A DNA stretch of 64,000 bases from Trichopria drosophilae (taxonomy: Eukaryota; Arthropoda; Insecta; Hymenoptera; Diapriidae). A model generated the notes under the pieces. It did not search any database. It was not told the DNA's origin and saw only the letters and a program-made list of their open reading frames with translations. The translations under genes were made by a program, and so were the position numbers. Where the stretch lies: the NCBI GenBank assembly GCA_030407085.1, contig CM059586.1, forward strand, positions 89,153,501-89,217,500, read 5' to 3'. Within the stretch, counting starts at the first letter, position 1. Every line of letters begins with the position of its first letter. Shown here piece after piece: positions 1 through 12,659 of this stretch.

Positions 1-36
1 GAAATACTGACTCAGTGATTCCTCTTAATGGGTTAA
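1..36. repeat. right end of a TTAA-flanked element
   Basis: The window opens in CTTAATGGG followed by TTAA at 33-36. This matches the right terminus (CGTTAATGGG + TTAA) of complete elements at 41560-42321 and 47750-50044. The rest of the element lies outside the window. Confidence 0.55.
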
Positions 37-2564
37 TTGAAGTTTAAATAAAGTAGACAAATAATTATTTTTAGTAAAGTTATTTAAAGTAAAAGAAGAT
101 TGTTAATTTATTATGTAAGTTTGGTTAAATGTTTTCTATTTATAAGTTATGAGTAAACGATTATGCAAACATTTGTGTACGATTTCCAGATCTTCTACTC
201 GAATTAGCCAAGAAAAAATTTTACTCACACGTATTCGTAAAACTCTATTTTACGAACTAAAAACGGTGCGCAAAATCGAATTTTACACGTGTATCAAAAA
301 TATATTATCAATATATTACATTCAATTAATTCAGAGTCTTATGGATTTGTTAGACGAATAAGAACTCTAGTCAAATAAACAACCCTTTTTTATGTTATAG
401 ATATTCGATTCCTTCGTGGAATTTGTTAAATTTAAATCTTATTGCAATAAAAAAAAGATATATTAATAATCATGACCATAAAGCACTTCAAAAATACTAA
501 TATCAATGAACGATAAAAATTTGCACATGTTATTAATCAGATTTTTTTTCTTTGTAAAACTACAACCCAATGCAGACATCTTGTTAGGAATAAAAATATG
601 TTGATTCTCAAAATGCATAGTCAACATACTTAATGTAAAGATGTTAAAAAGACTCGCACAATTAATATAAAATGGATAGTTTTGAAAAATGTGTCACGTA
701 ATAACCGAATGTGGGTTAATGAGGTTCACCTTATAATCATAGCAACCCCAAATTTTCTCACCTATATATCTATTAATCATTGATGATTGAAGAAAAGAGC
801 ATTTCTAAAAATAGATCACATTCCAGACAGTTACATAAGTGTTACCCCCATTCGAAGAAAAAAAAACTTCTGGGTAAGCATGATTCTGCGGAAAATATTT
901 TTAGGCTTCAATGGATTTGGATTATCACGTTTAAATATAGTTATATATTATTCAATATATTATACGATTCCTTTTAGTGGCGTTTTTTAATATACTTAAT
1001 TTAGATGTCCTATGGATGCTTCAAATTTACATGGGTTTGATTAGGTAATATATTGGAGATTTTGTAGTATTTTTTTATTTTCTTTCCATTTTTTAAAGGT
1101 AAATCAAAATAATGGTAGTGTATAACAAGGCTAGGGGAAAACATAGCTAATTACTGTAACTAGTTTAAAAAATTAGGATACTTTTTAAATTCTACTCAAA
1201 TTTTTATTCTTATCGTGCGTTAAAAAACCAACCACCATTAACTCTCTGGGATCCCATATAGTCCAAAAAAATAACATCGTTTCGCCATATTGAATGTTTA
1301 AAATCTGAGGGAAAATTCGTACTTGGCGATCTCGAAAAACCTAGTATGCAGACTTTCAGCCATTAAGGTGCAGTTCTTTTAGATAACTTAATTCATTATA
1401 CAAATAATACATTTGTAACTTTATCCTTTTTTATAAATAATAAAATAATTAAATGCAAAAATCGATCATCAATATCTAGTAGAAAGGATAAAACAATTGG
1501 TCTAATGTTAATATTGAATTCTTCTTCATAAATATTACAATAAGTTCAATAATGTCGAATTATTATTAGGATTATTAGTTACTACTATTATAAAACTTCA
1601 CTATTAACTAATATTTTAGATTCAATTTCTATTCTATTGGTGAGTTTGTTACATCACCGTGTTTCTGACACCAAACATTCATTTAGCATGAGAAGCATAA
1701 TTTCAGAACATTTTTTATGAATATGTGGTAACGCTTATATCTTTAGAAAATGCAGTTGCATTAAAATAAATAAACAAGATAGGACATTAATTAAAAACGA
1801 ATGTACAATAAAATAAACAGCACATAAGTAAGCATCAGTTTTATGTGTGGTCAGTTTCATCGTTAAAGTCATATTTACTTCCCTTATTAATATCATCGTA
1901 ATAAATATGGCATTTTAACAGTTGAAATATAAAATATAAACTAGTGGCCTCGACTTTCCGGGCTGTGTACTTGTCGATTGGGCAGGGTTTGGTATTTAAT
2001 TGACTACACAAAAAAACTGAAAATGATATAATTTTCAAAACTTCGACCCCCAGCACATGTCTGCCAGAGCTTTATTATGTAACACAGTAGATTCTTATTA
2101 ATTTTGTGTTTCGTTCGTAATATTTATAATTAATAAAAGTTAAATTTCATCTTGTCCGCTTTATCAAATTAAATAGGAAGGCTTCGTGGAACGGATGGTC
2201 TAATTAAATAGAATATGACCTTCTATAAGTCCATTTTGTAGAGAATTTTCATACTCTGCTTTTTTGTTTGGAACATTTTTCAACTTAATTTTTTAAAATA
2301 AATGAAAAATGTGATTCTTTCATATTTATTCCTTGTTTATGAAATAACCGTTGATTTTACGAAGAAAGTGTATACAATTTTTTTTTATAGAGAATTTGAT
2401 GGTGTATCTTTTTTCTTGGAGGCATTTTTGTGCGATTTGTATTTTTGATAAGAGACGCAAAAGACGTTCTTTCAACTTTTTTTGTTCCAGCTTCTCATAA
2501 TCCAGTATGGATCGACTCCAAAAACTAATCAGATCTAATCCAAAAAGTTGGGAAATATTTTTTT
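37..2564. other. AT-rich intergenic DNA, nothing recognised
   Basis: Only short open frames with low-complexity, non-conserved translations are present. No domain, RNA gene or repeat boundary could be supported. A short stretch around 1230-1350 resembles degraded TTAA-element DNA (a gcgatctcgaaaa motif). Confidence 0.5.
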
Positions 2565-3425
2565 TATATTTTTTACCCTCTACCTTCCGATACTTACCAA
2601 TTTCTTTCGAGCCCTTAGAATTTTGGGATTCTATTAAAACTCTGAACAAAGGCGAGTAAAGTACTTCAATTTCAAGAAAAAATGTTATTTTTATACCCCA
2701 TCATTCTAACGACATCCAAATGACCGCAACAATGAAAATTTTTTAACCTTTTCTGGACGCTATAACTAAAAAATTACGATATTTTTTTTCAAAAATGGTA
2801 AGAATGAAAAGTTCTCAGAATTCATCGAGAAATATCACGCAACTTTTTTAGATTTTTTGATTAATTTTTTTTTCAAAATTGTAATGTATTTTCGAAAAAT
2901 TCTGAAAAAAATTAAGTGTATTCTCTCATGAATTCTAAGAGTTTGATCTCGATTGCATTTTTTCCAAAAGTTGATAGTTTTTAGCTTAGGACTTTTTTTC
3001 TCAAAAACTGTCAACATTTGGAACAAATTTTAGACAACAAAAATTTCTTAAAATTCATCAGAGAATACAGTAAAATTTTTCGTAAATAAATTACAATTTG
3101 AAAAAACAAATTATTTTTTTAAATCCCCATATGTCATAAAAAAAAATCTAACAAAATTCCAATTTCTCGTGGAATTCTAAGAACTTTTCATTCTTACCAT
3201 TTTTTTAAAAAAGCTCGTAGCTTTTCAGTTAGTGCATCCAGAAAATTTCAACGAAATTTTTATTGTTGCGGCCATTTTGAGGTCGGTAAAATGATGTAGG
3301 GTATAAAAGTAAATTTTTTTTATTAAAATTAAAGTATTTTATTCGCCTTTGTTCAGAGTTTCAATAGAATCCCAATATTCTAAGGGCTCGAAAAAAATTG
3401 GTGAGTATAAATATTTCCCAAATTT
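2565..3425. repeat. long imperfect inverted repeat (foldback, TTAA-element core)
   Basis: The two arms, about 420 bp each, face each other around roughly 2990. Examples: 2803-2840 (GAATGAAAAGTTCTCAGAAT) matches the reverse complement of 3160-3196, 2628-2660 matches 3335-3373, and 2590-2632 matches 3367-3410. Related hairpin DNA occurs at 12660-13200 and 26570-27300. Minus-strand frames across it are repeat-derived, not genes. Confidence 0.75.
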
Positions 3426-3489
3426 GTCGGCTTTTTTTTCGACGCCATATTGGCTGAAACTCAATTTTGACCCCGGAATCTTGAAGAGC

Positions 3490-4807
3490 GACCTCGAAAA
3501 CAGTAGGATATATGGGCATTGTTCTAGAACTTTTAAACTTTGAGGTTGAAGAAAATTGCATTTTTTTTAGGCACATTCATGAAATTAATTTTATTGGCTT
3601 TAGAATTGATCAAGTGACAGGAAAAACCTTGCGTGACTCATTTATAAACAATGTATTTTTTTTTTAATGTAACATATGTCACGTTACTCGTAAAATTAGT
3701 TTTTAGTTTTGTAACGTTTAATATACATAAAAAATTCAGTTCTTTTGCTTATGGCCTAATTTTTAGAAGCTTAGTATATAAAATTAAACGTCTAGTTAAT
3801 AGTTCAAATTTAAAATAATGGATTAAATATGGCGGACTATTTTTACAAAATTTCTTTGATTTTTATAAAATTTGATATGTTAGGGTTTTTGAGGCCACTG
3901 ATTACAAATCCAAAGTCAGTTTTCATTAAAATTTGAAATCCAAATACATGATTTAACATTAAGGATACCAAAAAATTAAAACGATTTGTAAAGAATAATC
4001 ATTTTATTATTGTCAAAAATTGTGTTTTTTGTTGTATTAAAAAAACACAAAATTTATAAATACTTTAATAACATAGGATAAAAGATCACAATGATTCCAA
4101 AGTACTTAGAAGCTAAATTGTAGATGTGCCATTAAATAATTTGATTTTTCAAAGTGAGTTTCGCTTGGAAATTTAAAGTTTGACGTGGTCGCATTTTTTC
4201 TGTATAGGTGGCACACACAATCGAGCAAAGGCTCAAATTACTTCTTATCATATAGGTAATGTACCCCTGTTGTGTGGTTTCTTAAAAACCAATGTGAAAA
4301 AAATTATCTAAGGTTGATTGCTAAATTGTCAACTATAAAAAAAAGTTATCTCGCAAGTTTGAAGGTATATAATTTTATTCCTCAGTGAGGCACATCATTA
4401 AGTTAAGGATTTTTCATTTGTTTACATCCCCAAATACTTCCACAAAAAACCACAGACCATAAAAAAAAGGTGCAAAAAGTTTCAGCGTTAAAACTGAAAA
4501 AATGTAGTGAGTGTCGCGCACCAAAAACAGGCAAATTCACTACTTTTATTTACTCTCATTGTTTTCTACATATCTGTAATTAGTAATAAACACTTATTAC
4601 ATGAAAATCGAACAAAAATTTGTTGATCTGTAGTGTTACAAAGTTATATTTAAAGTTTTCATGGTATCATAATGCGCGACAACATAAAGTTTAAAAGTTC
4701 TAGAACAATGCCCATATACCTCTCAATTTTTGTTAACTTCGGTTTTGATATGAAATACTCGATTGAAATTGAAGCAACACAGAGTGTCCTTGGCGTTAAT
4801 TGGTTAA
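3490..4807. mobile_element. distal part and right end of TTAA element, with interior insertion
   Basis: Bases 3508-3541 (ATATGGGCATTGTTCTAGAA and on) recur inverted at 4684-4717. The right terminus, ATTGAAATTGAAGC then GTGTCCTTGGCGTTAATTGG plus TTAA at 4804-4807, resembles the end at 42270-42321. The DNA between 3546 and 4683 probably includes other repeat debris, since a copy of the GGCCACTGATTACAAATCC motif is at about 3890-3910. The left boundary of the whole element is uncertain; the foldback at 2565-3425 is likely part of it. Confidence 0.5.
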
Positions 4808-5194
4808 CTGCACGTCAAATATTTCACAAATAAAAAACCATAAACTATTAACTATTAATTATAATTCGTTGGACATGTTTTTCTTATAAAAGTGTTACAA
4901 ATGGCATTTTTTCTAAAAGTTTTTGAGACATGTTGCCATTCTTACAATGAATGTAAACGGGTTTTAAGACTTTAAGTATAGTATAATTGAAATGGCAAAA
5001 ACTGAGAATCATTCAAGTAATTTGCTCTCTTTTTCATTCCATCAGAGTTTACGAGCTGGATCAAAAGACGATTACTATCGAATGAGAACAATGTCTCGAA
5101 CAAATGAACGAATTTCGTTGCTCCGAATAATGTCCAGATAAAGAAATCGATTCGTTCCGAATTCTCACGAGACTTTTTTTTTATAACGATGACG

Positions 5195-5960
5195 TCAGAC
5201 ATAAAATTCGAAGAAATTTGGTGACTGATAACGCGTGACAGTTTTAAGGGGGACGTCAACTAAAATTCCTTCAAGTCTGGGACGCACCTCTCTTTTTAGC
5301 ATCGTTTTATCTCGTTTCTTTTCAGGTTTTCGAATCCCTTTACCTGCACTTCTACATTTTCCCCCGTCATCCCTCTTTTTTCTACTTATCTCTTTTGTGT
5401 TCATTGGAGTCTCTCGTGTCGTAAGTCAGACAAATGAGAGAAGTGACCGATTGTTCGACCGGCGTTAGCGGATGCCTGGACCAGTGGGTGGGCTCACAAT
5501 TAAGAGAACAGTAGGTGTCTCTTGGTCGATGTAAACGCGGATGAATTTTTGAAGCCACCTGTTGCCCAGGACCCTCATTTCGAGCTGCGACTTTCGTTAC
5601 CTATTGCCGACGAAAAATGTTAATGCCGGCGAACATGAACCCGCTGGGATTTATTAGGGTCGAACGATTATTTGAAGAAGATAACGAGACGAGCGGGATC
5701 ACTGCCAATGTTACGGCGATTGGCACTGGACTATAGGTCGTACGTGACTGCAGTCAGGGAACCTGAAAGTGTTTGGCAATTCTTTCCCCTTTTTATTCTT
5801 GAAAGTGGATTACTGCAGCCCAGAATACAATATGCCGATCTTGGTCTCTGCATTGACATGGTTAGTTATCTTTGTTTTCAGTATCATTATCAAAGAACGT
5901 ATACTTTTCAAACTGGGCAGAAAATCCGTCTTTTCCATACTGAGATAACAACGTGACATT
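5195..5960. other. GC-richer unique island, no gene recognised
   Basis: The sequence is markedly less AT-rich than its surroundings and lacks repeat motifs seen elsewhere in the window. Open frames on both strands overlap each other and show no recognisable domain or splice structure. It could be a conserved non-coding element or an unrecognised exon. Confidence 0.35.
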
Positions 5961-5999
5961 AGTTACTACTTATGATGTATGCGGTAACAATAACTAGTG

Positions 6000-6245
6000 T
6001 GCAAAAAGCCGATAAGTACAAAAAACGGCCGTCATAAAGCCGACAGTAAAAAAACCTACACATAAAAATTAGTCACATCAACAAACGGACAGTCATTTTT
6101 TGACGTGTCGATTTTTTTACTGTCGGCTTTTTGATTTGTCTGTTTTTTAACCGGTTGGCTTTTGGATTTGTCGGTTTTTCGACCCGCACCCTTTGTTGTT
6201 GATATTTTTTCATATCGAATGAGGTAATTTCTGCAAAACATAAAC
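6000..6245. repeat. GTCGGCTTTTTGA-type repeat with hairpin
   Basis: GCCGACAGTAAAAAAA (about 6038-6053) pairs with TTTTTTTACTGTCGGC (about 6113-6128). The rest is runs of GTCGGCTTTTTGATTTG variants ending in GACCCGCACCC. A diverged copy with the same ending lies at 40220-40350. Lysine/threonine-rich minus-strand frames here are products of the repeat, not a gene. Confidence 0.6.
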
Positions 6246-7005
6246 CTATAAAAATCGTTCTGTATAATGACACGTTCTTTATATATCTTTGATATCCAAC
6301 GAACGATAGTCGTGAAAATTATTATATTATTTTTTATTGCAACAAACTTACAGCTTTTTAGCTTTTTAATCCTTTATGTTACCAATTACATCAATTGATT
6401 TCAAATTTAATCTCCTTGTTTCCAGCCAAAATTTATATAATACAATTAAACGACGCAAATCACGTAAATTTCGAAATTTGATTTCTTTGGAAGATGGCGA
6501 ATTAAATGAAAATGAAACGATGTCTTGACAATATTTTTGTTGTGATAATGGAAAACTTGTCATTTAAAATGAAACTTGGAGAAGGCGTACGACATTTTAT
6601 AGCGACAATTTTTAATTTCTTAATTCTACCAACAAACCCATAAACTTTTATGGAAAATGCATATAAAACTAAAAACAAATCGATGAATGTTGAATATTTT
6701 GTGTTCGCCATATAGAATTTCAAAATTCTGAGTTCCGATTCCCAATAAATAATCTAAAAAAAACATTATTTCCGTCCGCATGGTTATATAAAAGTGGACC
6801 GATCTGGAGCTTTTTATATGTTTAAATGATATAAAACCGATTTTAAATTATGGTGTTTCTCTAAACATATCATCAAGCCAACAATATCGATGGCATTGTC
6901 ATCATTCGCTATCATCGCAATCTATATCAAAATGGAGTTTAGAACCATTATAAATACCGAAAATGTTTTCCTGATCCTGATCCTTTAAAATATATTCAGT
7001 CATAT
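6246..7005. other. AT-rich intergenic DNA, nothing recognised
   Basis: No gene, RNA or clear element boundary is visible. Short minus-strand frames (6366-6723) overlap in different frames and have no family resemblance. Confidence 0.45.
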
Positions 7006-8607
7006 TTAACTCATTGAGCCAAAAATTTTACTACAAATTGAATTTTTATGAAAATTGGCAAACAGGAGTTACGGAGGTCGCTGACTACGAATTTGTTCTT
7101 GGTTTTTAAAAACTCAAAATGGCAGATGCAGTATGTCGGATGAATTAATAAAATATCAATACCAAACTCTTCAGGGGGTTTCGAGGTTCAGTTATTGGGT
7201 TGTAGATTAGGAATTTTCTGTTCAAAGATTTTCCAAATTAAAAATGGCGGGCACAAAATGGCGAAAAATATTAATTGGGTTTTCGTATTTTCGTAATATT
7301 TTGCATACAAGGATATTTTTAGTTATATCTTACAAATTTTCGAATTCGATATAGCGAACCCAAAATTGTGATTTAAATTTTAGATTCTTCGTAAATATTT
7401 GTAAAGAAGGATTTTGCATCGTAGATGTATATTTTTTGTAATTCTCAGTCCTCGGTCTTTTTTTCATTTTCCTTTTCTTAATTTCTGTGTGTTTTAGTAT
7501 TTTTCATATCCTTTTACTTTTACGATAGTCACATCTATTGTGGACAAAGCTCAAAAATATATACCGGAAATAACGATGCCAAACTAGGTAAGTGTGCTTT
7601 AAGAAATCATGTTGTGACGAAAATGACAACTGTAGGGAAAAAAATAATTTCAATTTTAATAACTTCTTTCGTAATCCCGACTTACTGATACATTTTAAAT
7701 TTGGGTAATATAATAGAAAATTCGTTAGTTACGACCCAGAAAACACTTATAAGCAAATTATTACGAAAGTTGAATCGTAATTAAAATTTATTATCCGTCA
7801 TATTTTGAATTTATAAAATGAAACTGAAATTTTGTAATCTACGACCCAAAAAACCCTTGTATATAAATTATTTAGAAAATTGAAAAGAAATTAAATTTTT
7901 TGTCTGACATTTTGTGTCCGCCATTTTGAATTTGGAAAATATAATAACAGATTCATTGTCACGGATCTTATATAAATGTATATATACTTAAAATGTATAC
8001 AGTAGAGTCCCGGTACAATTTCGTCTCGTTATATTTACGTCCCAGTATATTTGCCTGGTTCAGTCCCGTTATATTTACCTGTCGCGGGTCTGTTTTTCCC
8101 CCACCTCACGGGATGGGGCCTCAGAAAGGGCCTGCTGTGACGTCACAAACATAACGCGACTGACAAATGCTGCGCTCCCCTTCTTTTGGTAAACATAACG
8201 AGACGGGAGGGGAAGGCGAGGAACCGAGTGAGTAAATATGCCGGGACTCTGTTGTATACTTAAAAGCGGATACTAGAATATGTAAGAAAATCGTGTTCAG
8301 AAATCATTATTTTCGGCAAAATCGAGATTAGTGCAACAAATTTTACTTCGAGCCTGCATTTAACGTTACAGTCATGTCTTTGTCCGATTTTATGCAAAAA
8401 TCTTCACGAAAAAAATTTTGCGATTAAAAAACTCCATATTTTTTTAAATAATCGAAGGTAGAGTTTTGGATTCGTAGTCTTTTTTAATTTGAACGGCAGA
8501 TCCGTAAAGCTGGATAAATATCCAATTTTTTCACTATTCGTAACACATATCACACAGCGGTTGGCAACTGCTATGAAAAACCATACGTTGGGTCCTTAAT
8601 GGGTTAA
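7006..8607. mobile_element. TTAA-flanked element, non-autonomous
   Basis: TTAA at 7006-7009 followed by CTCATTGAGCC, and GGTCCTTAATGGG followed by TTAA at 8604-8607, form weakly matching termini (CTCATTGAG vs CCCATTAAGG). The interior has a GGTCGCTGACTACGAATTTG motif, ATGGCGG motifs and a mariner-like MITE insertion. No transposase frame is present. Confidence 0.55.
8000..8254. mobile_element. TA-flanked mariner/pogo-like MITE, family 1
   Basis: Termini are CAGTAGAGTCCCGG at the left and its inverted form at the right (CCGGGACTCTGTTG), flanked by TA. The GC-rich interior contains GTGACGTCAC. Relatives are at 25083-25346 and, more diverged, 13810-14040. No coding capacity. Confidence 0.8.
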
Positions 8608-8630
8608 TATATTTTCTCACACTCTGAGCG

Positions 8631-9415
8631 CAAAATGCTATTTAGGTCCCTATATTGCGTGAACAAAATAGCGCATTCTCTCCCTAGGGAGCAAAATGAA
8701 TTTAGTCGAAAGCAAAATAAGTTTCTCTCACTCTATTCCCAAAATACTATTTTGCTCCCTATATCGCGGGAGCAAAGTAGCACGTATTCGTATGAGAAAA
8801 TATGTTCAACAAGCGAGAGCAGGTGTTTGCTGATGACGAGAGCGCGTTTGACGCCCGAGCGAAGCGAGTTTGCTCCCTAGTTGCACAATGTGCTATTCTC
8901 ACACTCCGTGCGCAAATAGTATATTACTCAACGAGGGAGGTAAAATAAAGAATGTCTCAGACTGCGTGTAATTTTTACCCGAGGTGAAGCCGAGGGTGAG
9001 AAACAGGCAGTCTGAGGCATTCTTTTTTACTTCCCGAGGGAAGTATACGATTTTTCTTTATGGCCGGGAGGCGGAAGGAAAGCTCCTAGCAGGAAGGAAA
9101 GCTCCCTAGGGAGCAAAATGAATTTAGTCGGGAGCAAAATAAGTTTCCCTCACTCTATTCTCAAAATACTATTTTGCTCCCTATATCGCGGGAATGAAAT
9201 AGCACATTCTCTCCCTTGGGAGCAAAATAAATATATCCGGGATCAAAATAGCACGCCCTCGTATGATAAAATAGTATGTGCAGCAAGGGAGAATATGTAT
9301 TTGTAGACTCGCACGAAATGCCGTCCTCGTTTGGCTAGGGCGTTAAGACCCATTTTGCTCCCTAGTTGCACAATCTACTATTCTCACACTCGAAGTGCAG
9401 AATGGTCTTGGGTGT
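8631..9415. repeat. two-copy direct repeat rich in GGGAGCAAAAT / TTTTGCTCCCTA
   Basis: Bases about 8680-8920 and 9110-9395 are diverged copies of one unit, about 430 bp apart. They share TTTTGCTCCCTATATCGCGG and CTCCCTAGTTGCACAAT. Between them AAGAATGTCTCAGACTGC (about 8949-8966) pairs with GCAGTCTGAGGCATTCTT (about 9007-9025) as a hairpin. Plus-strand frames here are repeat translations. Confidence 0.7.
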
Positions 9416-9659
9416 TGACGGATTAAGATCAAGTGATTTTTATTAATAGTCAGCTAAACGATTAATAAATGAAATTTGAAAATTAATAAAAGTACAACAG
9501 TTCATTCCTTGTGTGAATTTTGAATAAGTAAAAATTTCAATAATTCTGCAGAATACTGTTTAAAAATCCCATAAAGTGTTCATATTTTAACAAGTAGGTC
9601 AATTTTTATTAAAATTAATGTCTAGAAGAACTTCAATCTTGCGTTTATCAGTATTCCTT

Positions 9660-10700
9660 TGATCAATTCTCACTTATGAAAAATGCTTCCCTCGTCGCAA
9701 GGAGTATTTATCACGCAAGCATGTCATTGCGTATCAAGAATGAAGTATCAAATATTTCTGCGAACTGAAACTCTTTCGTCCAAAATTCTCCCAATAACTC
9801 ATCATTTTTTTGTGCTGCCTTTCGCCAAGAAAAGTGGGTAAACACCCCAACGAAGATGACACGCGAAAATAAAGAGATAGCAAACTCGTGGTCATCGTCG
9901 ACAAAGGATCGTAAAACGAGAAAATGTGTATGGAGGAGGATCGAGGGTGGTTGTGGGGCGTATCACGATGATCAAACGGCGCATACGCCGTCGGTAAACA
10001 GAACGACGGCGAATTAATTATTGCTCGGACCGCGAGTGCAATGTAGCAAAGAGGCGCAAGATGCAACTTCCAGCTTTGCATAAGCAGATGAGGGTGCTGA
10101 TGGGGGCTGAGGTTATGGGGTGGGGGAATTGAGTTTCATTCAGGAGCCAGTCGAAACACATCGAAACGAGAAACTACGAAGGTCTCTAACGCTCCCTGAA
10201 TATTTAATTCTTAATCACGCGACTTTTGAGACGAAGTGCATATAGAAGAGAAGGGAGATAAGGGATGCAAAGAGACGACGTATGCATTTTTGAGTGGTGC
10301 GAAATCGAAAGATACCGTACCATTCAATCTTCCCCCTTTTTTTCCTTCGCTCAATCTCGAAAGTATTCAAGGAGGGCTCTTTGGTGGAAAACCCATTTTT
10401 ACCGTCTTTTATAATTTCCGAGTTTTTTGAAAGTGTATTTTTTTGTGATGGTTTTGATGCGAAAATTACAGGGGGTGGGCAGCTCAATGAAACGAATAAT
10501 TTTTTTCCGTCTATCGGACTCAAAGGGTTGGATCTCAATTTTCGGGGTGAAAAGCGGAGATTGTTTGGACTGGTTTAAGAGGACTTTTCGAGGGATAAAT
10601 GAAGTACAGTAAAAGGTGACGGTGCGGAAGGGATGTTCAAGGTACTTTACAAAGCATGTAGGGTCTCTTAAAAAGAAGTGTTTAGTTTTTTCTGTCATGT
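9660..10700. other. GC-richer unique island, no gene recognised
   Basis: This is a roughly 1-kb stretch of higher GC without the window's repeat motifs. Frames on both strands overlap heavily (minus 9734-10081 and 10215-10698, plus 10236-10612), have no conserved motif and mutually contradict one another. It is a candidate conserved non-coding block. Confidence 0.35.
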
Positions 10701-11536
10701 GTTTGACATAGCTCTTCTGTTTTCATGATCATGTTTAGAAATTGGAAGTTTGTAATTTTAACATCACAATTGTGGCAAATATTCCAGAGTGTAAATAATT
10801 TACAGTTATACGCTGCACCCATCATTATAAAGCATTGTCTTGACAAAATTATAAACTTTTTGCAATTTTTGTCATTATTATCACTTTATTTGTTTACTGT
10901 AAAATAAATTTCATAAATGCCCATAACATTTACAAATGATTCTTGTCCTTCTTTAAAAAATAATAAAATAAATGAAATTTACAAGAATTCTTAAACAAAT
11001 ACACAAATTAAAAAATGACACAAACATTCCTGATTTTTCGAGTTAAAATAAATTAAACGTGAAGTAACGAATACAAATAATGGAATTAGCAGCAAGGAAA
11101 GTGTTCGAAGACCGTTTGGTAGTTAACATTGCAATCCGTAACGATATAATTATCATTGTACCCAGAATTGCGACTTACCAAGATGTGAAAGGATTATAGA
11201 TAATGTCGGTATACCTTCGAGCATTGAAGTATTCAAAATTCTGTAGAAATAAAAAACTTATCTAATATTATAAAAGTTTAATTTGTCGACCGTTCAATCT
11301 AATTTAAATACGAGTCTAGGAAATGTCGCTCACCGTAGAACCAAAACAAAAGGTAAGTAAATAAAAGCAAACAAATAATTAATTATAGATTTAATAAGTT
11401 TGGAATAACATCACTCAGAGAAATTTTTGTTTACAGTTAATGTAACAGCTTCATAGTAAAGCTAGCATAATTTAGATTTTGATCTTAAGGTAAGGTACTT
11501 TATCCAGAAGTTACCGTAATCTCATATTCGGTTAAA
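10701..11536. other. AT-rich intergenic DNA, nothing recognised
   Basis: Low-complexity AT-rich sequence without a supportable gene or element. Confidence 0.45.
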
Positions 11537-11960
11537 TTTGTTATGCTAATAGTTAATATAAGAATTTTAAATATTAATACCGGGATCATTACATGCCATA
11601 TTTACGCGCTTACAATGCCACCGAAACAGAGATAAACAAACACACATACGCGTCGTCATGCTTGATTTTCTGCCAATTTTTCGACGCGTTGTTGATATGC
11701 TCAGTTCAATTGACAGAATTTAATGTGAGATTTATTAAGAGTTAACGAACGCTCATTTAATGTTAAAATATACGAGTTAATATACAATAACATTGCTGAC
11801 CTGCAGGAAAGTGCTGGTATTTTCATCTCAAAATTACCTGTCGTTTTTTACTTTACAGTTGCTTTTACATATAACTTTACAGTTAATATAAGAGCCTTGA
11901 AATTAGCTTACATTAACTTTTAGTAAATAATTTCTCTCATTATCAGTGCATTTTACATAA
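11537..11960 (+). repeat. left arm of long inverted repeat pair
   Basis: The arm runs AATTTGTTATGCTAATAGTT at the outer end to TAAATAATTTCTC..CAGTGCAT at the inner end. Its inverted partner is 15230-15660, roughly 80% identical by eye over about 430 bp. Shared blocks include AGAGATAAACAAAC, GACAGAATTTAATGT and AATGTTAAAATATACGAGTT. It may be the terminal repeat of a roughly 4.1-kb element or a dispersed repeat pair. Confidence 0.75.
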
Positions 11961-12659
11961 TACATTGTTTATATTTCAGCCTCTATTTCTAAGCCCTCTT
12001 CAAAATTAAAGAAAACTTTAAAATAGAAAATAGGAGATTTTATAAAGAAAATAAAAAGGAAGACATATTCCCAAGATCTAAAGGGGTAAATATCAACCCG
12101 TCCAACCACGACGATTTTAAGTGTGCAATCTTTCAGAAACTGGATTTATAACAATGCGTTCTTATGAGTACATAAAAACCCATTGTTATATAGGGAAGAA
12201 ACCGACATGTATTATTATAAATATGAACTAAATTATTCATACCTATGTAATAAATTATTGCATATTTCTGGTAAATTTGATTTTTCAAACCCTGTTTAAT
12301 GCAAACCTATATTATAAAAAAAAATCTAATTCTCCTCTCTTTTTATTATTACCATCTATTGCTAGAATTTTAGTTTTATTATAATCAAATTGTAATTAGA
12401 GATAATTGTATGTACCGTTAAACTCGTATAAAATGTTGTTTAAAAAGTATATAATATTGTAATTTTGGTTACAGGACAAAATTATTCTATTAAAAATAAT
12501 GTAAGATCTAAAATTTGCATAGGAAACCAATGCAATCCTCATCTTTCTCCACCTAAATTTTCAGGCATATATAAGGTCCAGAATACAAATTTATTATGGT
12601 GATCCTCAATATGGCGTCCTAAATTAAAATTTCTCTAATTCAAAATTAGAAGCTTCTTA
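11961..12659. other. AT-rich DNA inside the inverted repeat pair
   Basis: No gene or boundary recognised; mainly AT-rich, low-complexity sequence. Confidence 0.4.

Noticed and set aside
2326..2649. 107-residue lysine-rich minus-strand frame
   Set aside because: Its first part translates the arm of the inverted repeat at 2565-3425; the peptide start recurs at 3349 because of the repeat.
5195..5956. Overlapping open frames of 69-95 residues on both strands
   Set aside because: Mutually exclusive frames, no domain, no exon boundaries that fit together.
9734..10698. Several 95-115-residue open frames on both strands
   Set aside because: They overlap on opposite strands and different frames without any conserved motif; GC-richer DNA lengthens open frames by chance.
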